A program made the translations under genes and the position numbers. A model generated the notes under the pieces. The model saw nothing but the letters and a program-made list of their open reading frames with translations. It did not search any database and had not been told where the DNA came from. Shown one piece after another: positions 6,678 through 10,888 of a stretch of DNA of 10,888 bases. The DNA is from Alphaproteobacteria bacterium (GTDB lineage Bacteria > Pseudomonadota > Alphaproteobacteria > CACIAM-22H2): positions 1-10,888 of the forward strand of contig VGDA01000076.1 of assembly GCA_016869915.1 (NCBI GenBank). The letters are read 5' to 3'. The stretch's first letter is position 1. Every line of letters begins with the position of its first letter.

Positions 6678-7946
6678 ATGACTTCGACGCCGCGCGCCTT
6701 CCTCGAAGGGCTCTTCCGCTCGACCATCGAGGCCGCGCAGCCGCGCCTCTGCGTGCCGCCGCACCTGCCGCCGCTGCCCGCGGGCAGGCTCGTCGTGCTC
6801 GGCGCCGGCAAGGCGTCGGCCGCGATGGCCGCCGCGGTGGAGGCGCATTACGGCGAGGCCGGTCGCATCGAGGGCCTCGTCGTGACGCGCGACGGCCATG
6901 GCGTGCCCTGCCGGCGCATCGAGGTCGTGGAGGCCGCGCATCCCGTGCCCGACGCGCGCGCGCCGCGCGCGGCCGAGCGCATGCTCGCCCTCGCCGCCTC
7001 CGCCACCGCCGACGACCTCGTCCTCGTGCTGATGTCCGGCGGCGGGTCGGCGCTCCTGGCGCTGCCGCAGCCGCCCGTCGGCCTCGACGAGTTCCGCGCG
7101 CTGACCGGTGCGCTGCTGCGCTCGGGCGCCAACATCGGCGAGATGAACACCGTGCGGAAGCATCTCTCGCGCATCGCCGGCGGCAGGCTCGCCGCCGCGG
7201 CCGCGCCGGCTCCGGTGCTCACCCTCGCCATCTCCGACGTGCCCGGCGACGATCCGTCGACGATCGGCTCCGGTCCCACCGTGCCCGACCCGACGACGCT
7301 CGCGCAGGCGCGCGCCGTGCTCGCGCGCTTCGGCATCGAGCCCGCGCCGTCGATCGCGGCGCGGCTCGCCGATCCTGCGAACGAGACCCCCAAGCCCGGC
7401 GACGCGGCCTTCGTCCATGCGCGCTTCGCCATGACGGCGAGCCCGGCCCAGGCGCTGGCCCACGCGATCGCGCGCGCGAGGGCGGCCGGCTACGCGGTCC
7501 ACTCGCTCGGCGACGCGGTCGAGGGCGAGGCGCGCGAGGTCGGCCGCGCGCATGCCGCGCTCGCGCGGCGCATCCTCGCCGGCGAGGGCCCGGTCGCGGC
7601 GCCCTGCGTCGTCATCTCCGGCGGCGAGACGACGGTCACCGTCAAGGGCAGGGGACGCGGCGGGCGCAACGCCGAGTACCTGCTCGCCTTCATGCTCGCG
7701 ATGGGCGGCGCGTCGCGCGTGCAAGCGCTCGCCGGCGACACCGACGGCATCGACGGCGTGGAGTCGAGCGCGGGCGCGCATGCCGCGCCGGACTCGCTCG
7801 CGCGCCTAGCCGCCGCCGGCATCGACGCCGCCGCGCGCCTCGACGACAACGACGCCTGGACGGTGTTCGACGCGCTCGGCGACCTCGTGGTCACCGGGCC
7901 GACCCTGACCAACGTCAACGACTTCCGCGCCATCCTGGTGGCGTGA
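6678..7946 (+). CDS. Glycerate 2-kinase, MOFRL family (GckA/TtuD type)
   Basis: This enzyme phosphorylates D-glycerate with ATP. Characterised members of this MOFRL family (GckA, TtuD-like) mostly make 2-phosphoglycerate, feeding lower glycolysis; they act in the serine cycle, glyoxylate/hydroxypyruvate use and tartrate degradation. The 422-residue length is typical. The N-terminal domain shows LGAGKAS (41-47, with the conserved Lys45), MSGGGSAL (119-126), NTVRKHLS (157-164), SDVPGDD (186-192) and GSGPT (197-201). The C-terminal MOFRL domain shows ISGGETTV (313-320), GRGGRN (326-331), GDTDGIDG (353-360) and GPTLTNVND (406-414). All key motifs look intact. An AGGG box (6666-6669) lies eight bases before the ATG. 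The stop is 21 bp before pyruvate kinase, so the two are very probably co-transcribed and metabolically linked through enolase. Confidence 0.95.
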   Translation: MTSTPRAFLEGLFRSTIEAAQPRLCVPPHLPPLPAGRLVVLGAGKASAAMAAAVEAHYGEAGRIEGLVVTRDGHGVPCRRIEVVEAAHPVPDARAPRAAERMLALAASATADDLVLVLMSGGGSALLALPQPPVGLDEFRALTGALLRSGANIGEMNTVRKHLSRIAGGRLAAAAAPAPVLTLAISDVPGDDPSTIGSGPTVPDPTTLAQARAVLARFGIEPAPSIAARLADPANETPKPGDAAFVHARFAMTASPAQALAHAIARARAAGYAVHSLGDAVEGEAREVGRAHAALARRILAGEGPVAAPCVVISGGETTVTVKGRGRGGRNAEYLLAFMLAMGGASRVQALAGDTDGIDGVESSAGAHAAPDSLARLAAAGIDAAARLDDNDAWTVFDALGDLVVTGPTLTNVNDFRAILVA

Positions 7947-7967
7947 GACGCGAAGCGAGGGGAAGCC

Positions 7968-9383
7968 ATGCCGCGCCTGTGCTCAACGAAGATCGTCGCC
8001 ACGCTGGGCCCGGCGTCTTCCGATCCGGCGACCATACGCAAGCTCTTCGAGGCGGGCGCCGACGTCTTCCGGCTCAACTTCAGCCATGGCTCGCATGACG
8101 ACCACCGCGCGCGCCACGCCGCGCTGCGCGAGGCCGAGCGCGAGATCGGGCACCCGATCGGGATCCTGATGGACCTCCAGGGCCCGAAGCTGCGCGTCGG
8201 GACCTTCGAGGGCGGGCGCGCCACGCTGGCCACCGGCGCCGCCTTCCGGCTCGACCTCGACGCCGCGCCGGGCACGGAGCGCCGCGCCTGCCTGCCGCAT
8301 CCGGAGATCTTCGCCGCGCTGAAGGACGGCGCCGACCTCCTCGTCGACGACGGCAAGCTGCGCCTGCGCGTCGGCAGGCATGGCGCCGACTTCGCCGAGT
8401 GCGAGGTGGTGACGGGCGGCACGATCTCCGACCGCAAGGGCGTTAACGTGCCGGGCGTCGTGCTGCCGATCTCGCCGCTGACCGAGAAGGACCGGCGCGA
8501 CCTCGCCTTCGGCCTCGAGCTCGGCGTCGACTGGGTCGCGCTCAGCTTCGTGCAGCGGCCCGAGGACATCGCCGAGGCGCGTCGCCTGGTGCAGGGCCGC
8601 GCCGGCGTGCTCGCGAAGCTCGAGAAGCCCTCCGCGATCGAGCGGCTGGAGGAGATCGTCGACCTCTGCGACGCGGCGATGGTGGCGCGCGGCGACCTTG
8701 GCGTCGAGATGCCTCCGGAGACGGTGCCCGGCACGCAGAAGCGCATCGTCCGGCTCTGCCGGCGCGCGGGCAAGCCGGTGATCGTCGCGACGCAGATGCT
8801 GGAGACGATGGTGTCCTCGCCTACGCCGACGCGCGCCGAGGCCTCCGATGTCGCGACCGCCGTCTATGACGGCGCCGACGCGGTGATGCTCTCGGCGGAG
8901 ACCGCCTCGGGCAAGTACCCGGTCGAGGCGGTGACGATCATGGAGAAGATCATCGAGTCCGTGGAGCACGACCCGCTCTACCGGCCGATCATGGACGCCG
9001 TGCACGCCGAGCCCGAGCACACGGCCGCCGACGCGATCACCGCCGCTGCGCGCCAGGTCGCGCACACGGTGCGCGCCAGCGCGATCGTGACCTACACGAC
9101 CTCCGGTTCGACGACGCTGCGTGCCTCGCGCGAGCGGCCGGACGTGCCGATCCTCTGCCTGACCGAGAAGCTCGAGACGGCGCGGCGCCTCACCCTCGCC
9201 TGGGGCGTGCATCCCGTCGTGACGGAGGACGTGCGCAGCTTCGAGGAGATGGTCGACAAGGCCTGCCGCTTCGCGAAGGCGGGCGGCCTCGCGCAGGCGG
9301 GCGAGCGCGTCGTGATCACCGCGGGCGTGCCCTTCGGCACGCCCGGCGCGACCAACGTGCTGCGCCTCGCCTGGGTGGACTGA
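7968..9383 (+). CDS. pyk: Pyruvate kinase
   Basis: This enzyme converts phosphoenolpyruvate and ADP to pyruvate and ATP in the cytoplasm. The 471-residue product opens with TKIVATLGPASSD (7-19). Active-site residues are recognisable by family comparison: R35, N37, S39 and H40 in RLNFSHG; D69 and K74 in MDLQGPKLRVG (68-78); K217 and E219 in AKLEKP; D243 in VARGDLGVEMP (239-249); and T275 in ATQMLETM (274-281). The block SPTPTRAEASDVATAVYDG (284-302) and LSAETASGKYP (308-318) completes the barrel. The inserted B domain (about 75-165) and the C-terminal domain (about 352-471, with TTSGSTTLRASRERP at 377-391) are both present, so the enzyme is full length. A strong GAGGGG site (7957-7962) lies five bases before the ATG. 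It ends 18 bp from the convergent hydratase gene. Which allosteric effector it answers to cannot be told. Confidence 0.97.
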   Translation: MPRLCSTKIVATLGPASSDPATIRKLFEAGADVFRLNFSHGSHDDHRARHAALREAEREIGHPIGILMDLQGPKLRVGTFEGGRATLATGAAFRLDLDAAPGTERRACLPHPEIFAALKDGADLLVDDGKLRLRVGRHGADFAECEVVTGGTISDRKGVNVPGVVLPISPLTEKDRRDLAFGLELGVDWVALSFVQRPEDIAEARRLVQGRAGVLAKLEKPSAIERLEEIVDLCDAAMVARGDLGVEMPPETVPGTQKRIVRLCRRAGKPVIVATQMLETMVSSPTPTRAEASDVATAVYDGADAVMLSAETASGKYPVEAVTIMEKIIESVEHDPLYRPIMDAVHAEPEHTAADAITAAARQVAHTVRASAIVTYTTSGSTTLRASRERPDVPILCLTEKLETARRLTLAWGVHPVVTEDVRSFEEMVDKACRFAKAGGLAQAGERVVITAGVPFGTPGATNVLRLAWVD

Positions 9384-9401
9384 CCCCGGCGGCGCGCCGC
9401 G

Positions 9402-10181
9402 TCAGCCGAAGCTGAACGCGATGCGCGACCTGCCTGCGTAGAAGGCCTCGACCCTGGCCTTCGGCTCCGCCTTGACCAGCCCGGTGCAGGTGCCGGTGCT
9501 GACATACTCGCCGGCCTTCAGCCCGCCGCGGCGGCGCAGCATGTTGGCGAGCCACAGCAGCGAGGCATGCGGCCCGCCGATCACGTCGGCGCCCGTGCCC
9601 TTGCCGACGACCTGGCCATCGACATGCATCTCGACCGCGAGGCGATCGACGTCCTTCGCCACGCCCGGGGCGAAGGGTCGCCCGACGACGAGCGCGCCAT
9701 TGGCGCCGTGGTCGGCGGCGACCGAGGGCAGGCCGACCTTCAGCCACTCCGTCCAGCGCGTGGACACGATCTCGACCGCGGGATGGACCGAGGCGATGGC
9801 GCGCTTCACCTCCACCATCGTGTAGGGCCGGTCGCGCGGCGGCAGGTCGCGGCCAAGGCGGAAGGCGATCTCCGCCTCGAGCCCGCGCATCGGATGCGCG
9901 TCGGAGGGGATCGTCGCGCCGGGCTTGAGCACGCGGCTCGCGTAGACGCGGCCGGCGAAGGGCGCGCGCGCCTTGAGCAACTTGCGCGCCATCGCGCCGG
10001 TGGCGCCGACCTTCCAGCCGGCGACCTTCTCGCCCAGCGCCTTGGCGGTCGCGGCCTGGATCGCATAGCCCTCCGCGAGGGTCGCGGGACGGCATGCCTC
10101 GGGCAGCGCGTCGAGCGCCTTGCCCGAGCGCCAGGCGCCGGCGAGGAGGGATGCGGCTTGCGCGACCTGTGCCTTCTTCAT
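9402..10181 (-). CDS. 2-keto-4-pentenoate hydratase-family protein (MhpD/fumarylacetoacetase-like), downstream paralogue
   Basis: This is a 259-residue member of the MhpD branch of the fumarylacetoacetase superfamily. The branch contains 2-hydroxypentadienoate hydratases, 2-oxohept-3-enedioate hydratases and 4-oxalocrotonate decarboxylases of aromatic ring-cleavage pathways, all Mg- or Mn-dependent. Conserved blocks are GWKVGAT (55-61), LEAEIAF (101-107), AVEIVSTR (135-142), ADHGANGALVVG (156-167), GTGADVIGGPHASLLWLAN (195-213) and VSTGTCTG (227-234). E102, E104 and E137 align with the three acidic metal ligands of E. coli MhpD, so it should be catalytically competent. A GGAG box (10190-10193) lies eight bases before the ATG at 10181, which overlaps the TGA of its upstream paralogue as ATGA. 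Whether it is a hydratase or a decarboxylase, and on which keto acid, is not decidable here; no ring-cleavage dioxygenase lies within the window. Confidence 0.88.
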   Translation of the reverse strand: MKKAQVAQAASLLAGAWRSGKALDALPEACRPATLAEGYAIQAATAKALGEKVAGWKVGATGAMARKLLKARAPFAGRVYASRVLKPGATIPSDAHPMRGLEAEIAFRLGRDLPPRDRPYTMVEVKRAIASVHPAVEIVSTRWTEWLKVGLPSVAADHGANGALVVGRPFAPGVAKDVDRLAVEMHVDGQVVGKGTGADVIGGPHASLLWLANMLRRRGGLKAGEYVSTGTCTGLVKAEPKARVEAFYAGRSRIAFSFG

Positions 10182-10888
10182 GGCGTGAACTCCACTTCGA
10201 CCTGTCCGAGGAAACCGAAGCCTGCCACGGCGTGGTCGCCCGGCGCGACCGGAGTCATGCCCGTGAGCGAGCCCGTGGTGACGATGTCGCCGCGGCGCAG
10301 CCCCGGGCCGAAGGGCACGGGTGCGTTGGCGAAGAGCACGACCGCGCGCAGCGGATCGCCGAGGATCCTCGATCCCGCTCCGCGCGCAGCCTCGATGCCG
10401 TTGACCCGGAGCACCGCCTCGATCGCGCCGCGATCCATCGAGCGCCAGCTCAGCACGGCGGGCCCGAGGACGAAGGCGCCGCTGGCGCCGGCGTCGGCGA
10501 TGTTCATCGCCGTGGCGCGCGGCTCTGGCAGGCGCGAATCCGCCACCTCGATGGCGAGGCGCATCGCGCCGATCGCCCCATGCACCTCGTCGAGCGACCA
10601 GGGCTCCGCGCGCGGCGGCAGGTCGGCGGCCATCTCGAAGGCGATCTCGCATTCCAGCGTCGGCTCGACGAAGCGGCGGCGGGACAGGCGCGCCGGCGAC
10701 TCGTGGAAGGACCGCGACAGGAGCCGCGCGCTGGTCGGGCGGTCGATGCCCGCCGCCTGCTGCGCCTCGGCCGTCAGCGACCCGACCTTCCAGCCGCGAT
10801 AGCCGCCGCTTAGCCGCGCGATCTCCGCCTGCACGCGCCATGCCTCGGCTAGCGTCGCCGGCACGGCGTCGACCGGCAGTGGCTCGAC
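10178..10888 (-). CDS. 2-keto-4-pentenoate hydratase-family protein, upstream paralogue (partial, N-terminus beyond window)
   Basis: This is a second member of the MhpD family, a homologue of the gene just downstream. The stop is at 10178-10180. The frame is open to the right edge (VEPLPVDAVPATLAEAWRVQ, 20 residues), so the true start lies outside; a GTG at 10862-10864 is not taken as the start because the residues before it align with the paralogue's N-terminal region. In the 236 visible residues, GWKVGSL (32-38), LECEIAFEMAADLPP (78-92), AIEVADSR (112-119), GASGAFVLGP (134-143) and DIVTTGSLTGM (201-211) match the family. The three expected metal ligands are E79, E81 and E114 in this numbering. 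The block aligned to VIGGPHASLLWLAN in the downstream protein reads ILGDPLRAVVLFAN, so the two have diverged near the active-site C-terminal half. The ATGA overlap suggests coupled, perhaps equimolar, synthesis. Confidence 0.86.
   Translation of the reverse strand, partial: VEPLPVDAVPATLAEAWRVQAEIARLSGGYRGWKVGSLTAEAQQAAGIDRPTSARLLSRSFHESPARLSRRRFVEPTLECEIAFEMAADLPPRAEPWSLDEVHGAIGAMRLAIEVADSRLPEPRATAMNIADAGASGAFVLGPAVLSWRSMDRGAIEAVLRVNGIEAARGAGSRILGDPLRAVVLFANAPVPFGPGLRRGDIVTTGSLTGMTPVAPGDHAVAGFGFLGQVEVEFTP

Noticed and set aside
5654..6811. Open reading frame continuing upstream of the msbA ATG (extended N-terminus of more than 380 residues)
   Set aside because: The extension is antisense to the lipid kinase gene, has no membrane or domain pattern, and MsbA normally starts close to the chosen ATG.
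9389..9400. Perfect 12-base palindrome between the convergent genes, considered as an intrinsic terminator
   Set aside because: With a realistic loop of four bases only a 4-bp stem remains, and there is no T-tract on either side.
10862..10864. GTG as the start codon of the upstream hydratase paralogue
   Set aside because: The frame stays open to the window edge, and residues before this codon align with the N-terminal region of the downstream paralogue, so the gene most likely begins outside the window.

Overview
The window comes from a very GC-rich Gram-negative bacterium. GC at third codon positions is close to saturation, lipid A and Kdo biosynthesis genes are present, and the protein sequences (MsbA, LpxK, WaaA, MOFRL-type glycerate kinase) have an alphaproteobacterial flavour. 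The lineage is inferred from protein style and gene content only; no rRNA or tRNA is present to confirm it. The window is almost entirely coding, and its longest gap between genes is about 105 bp.

Layout: (1) Positions 1-5653, minus strand, read right to left: msbA, waaA, lpxK, a LpxL-type late acyltransferase, and a MscS-family channel that runs off the left edge. Neighbouring genes overlap by 4 to 14 bp, so this is a tight, probably translationally coupled operon. It covers lipid A 4'-phosphorylation, Kdo addition, secondary acylation and flipping across the inner membrane. (2) Positions 5654-5758, a short divergent intergenic region that must carry the control signals for msbA and the plus-strand genes. 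(3) Positions 5759-9383, plus strand: a diacylglycerol-kinase-family lipid kinase, a glycerate 2-kinase (GckA/TtuD type) and a pyruvate kinase, with 40 bp and 21 bp gaps. The last two form a short route glycerate -> 2-phosphoglycerate -> (enolase) -> PEP -> pyruvate. (4) Positions 9402-10888, minus strand, convergent with pyruvate kinase: two tandem paralogues of the 2-keto-4-pentenoate hydratase (MhpD/fumarylacetoacetase-like) family that overlap by ATGA. The upstream one runs off the right edge.

This is mostly ordinary core metabolism. I see no mobile element, CRISPR array, phage gene or toxin system, and nothing that supports a wholly new system. The points most worth a second look are the paralogous hydratase pair, which resembles the hydratase/decarboxylase partners of meta-cleavage pathways; an apparent Glu-to-Ala change in a conserved LpxK motif; and the mechanosensitive channel coupled to the lipid A operon.
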